Below are positions 63,494 to 64,000 of a DNA stretch of 64,000 bases, piece by piece. Below the pieces are notes generated by a model that was given only the letters and a program-made list of their open reading frames with translations, ran no database searches and had not been told where the DNA came from. Position 1 is the first letter of the stretch, and every line of letters begins with the position of its first letter. Made by a program: the position numbers and the translations under genes. This DNA comes from an uncultured Draconibacterium sp. (GTDB lineage: Bacteria; Bacteroidota; Bacteroidia; Bacteroidales; Prolixibacteraceae), in assembly GCF_963674925.1 (NCBI RefSeq), contig NZ_OY771649.1, positions 682,001 through 746,000 of the forward strand, read 5' to 3'.

Positions 63494-64000
63494 ATGATCT
63501 CCAGTAGAGATAATAACAATTACATCGGAAATATTAGCTTGTGTTATTTTATTCATTATAGTACCACAGATATATTACCCTATAACGTTAAATTATACAT
63601 TAATGAGTTATCAAGACATTTTGATAAAGTTAAGGTACTTTGCAATAATGAAAAAATTCTGGTTAAGAATTATTCGTTAAAAACGAACATCGAAATTATT
63701 CATAATCCAAACAGAGGTTACGACTTTGGCATGTTTTATCGTAATTTTTATGATATTGATCCTGATAAATACGCACAAATTGCCGTAATAAACGACAGTA
63801 ATATTCTATTTAATAAACTAGATCCGGTTTTTGAATGGGCAAAAGAGGATGATGCCGATTTTTGGGGAATTATTGATTCTCACGAGAAGCCTTGGTTCTC
63901 GATGCATCCTGAGAATTACCATCTTCAAAGTCATTTTTTAGTATTTAACAAAAATGCAATACAAAAACTACCTTCGTTTTTAAACCAACTTGATATAGAC
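63494..64000 (+). CDS. Rhamnan-synthesis RgpF-like glycan protein, 3' end beyond the window
   Basis: The reading frame opens at ATG 63494 and runs without a stop to base 64000, giving 169 residues; the rest lies outside. The block HNPNRGYDFGMFYRNF, followed by VINDSNILF, DADFWGIIDS and LQSHFLVFNK, matches the RgpF family, whose members take part in cell-surface polysaccharide assembly. It would be the first gene of a glycan locus to the right. Its ORF is missed by simple ORF lists because it is open at the edge. Confidence 0.8.
   Translation, partial: MISSRDNNNYIGNISLCYFIHYSTTDILPYNVKLYINELSRHFDKVKVLCNNEKILVKNYSLKTNIEIIHNPNRGYDFGMFYRNFYDIDPDKYAQIAVINDSNILFNKLDPVFEWAKEDDADFWGIIDSHEKPWFSMHPENYHLQSHFLVFNKNAIQKLPSFLNQLDID

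Overview
The window looks like an ordinary chromosomal stretch of a Bacteroidota (Bacteroidetes) genome. The signs are promoters of the TTTG-N19-TAnnTTTG type, few Shine-Dalgarno sequences, many TonB C-terminal-domain proteins with a BlaI/M56 pair, a fused E1 2-oxoacid dehydrogenase, PorT-like and DUF2490-like outer-membrane proteins, and moderately AT-rich DNA. A free-living, possibly marine member of the Marinilabiliales/Prolixibacteraceae side is my guess from general resemblance only. I see no prophage, integrase, complete insertion sequence, CRISPR array or rRNA.

Layout. 0-5.3 kb: a self-cleaving-type HTH/S24 regulator facing a DinB polymerase and a DnaE-like polymerase, i.e. a damage-inducible mutagenesis cassette. 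5.3-7.5 kb: a hairpin-rich spacer, a zinc alcohol dehydrogenase and an omega-amidase. 7.6-12.4 kb: two TonB-C-domain proteins, a BlaI-type repressor, a BlaR1-type M56 peptidase whose C-terminus is the same TonB-C domain, and a TPR protein. A shared palindrome lies at the two promoters, so this reads as one regulatory circuit and is the best candidate for an undescribed system. 12.4-17.3 kb: a membrane-anchored LuxR regulator divergent from a membrane protein with three dyads between them, then a large protease/propeller/outer-membrane-barrel protein. 17.3-19.4 kb: AT-rich, nearly gene-free DNA around a small XRE protein, with hairpins, a possible small RNA and a recurrent ACATTTGT word. 19.4-29.3 kb: pyrKD, the E2-E1-flavodoxin operon, pyrG and yidC.

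29.3-38.1 kb: envelope proteins, a TetR regulator, tRNA-Pro(CGG) with a nearby tRNA-like remnant, trmO, a class A PBP, DUF456, a CPBP protease, a GtrA-like protein and arfB. 38.2-43.2 kb: a flavoprotein of unknown role, an unrecognised protein, and a Crp/Fnr regulator facing a NifX-like/thioredoxin/OsmC/thioredoxin operon with a terminator in its leader. 43.8-45.2 kb: a fusion of a RimB-like protease domain with a RimK-type ligase. 45.3-49.5 kb: a glycine-betaine-type ABC operon that begins with its own outer-membrane porin. 50.2-51.6 kb: a tiny membrane protein and a serine hydrolase. 52.3-64 kb: a TPR protein, gyrA, clpC, an RsbU-type phosphatase, a PfkB kinase, fabG, a sirtuin and the start of an RgpF-like gene cut by the window edge.

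All functional names come from reading motifs in the translated sequence; no database search was run. Start codons were moved from the longest ORF where family alignment, a promoter or a terminator argued for it, and this is stated in each entry.
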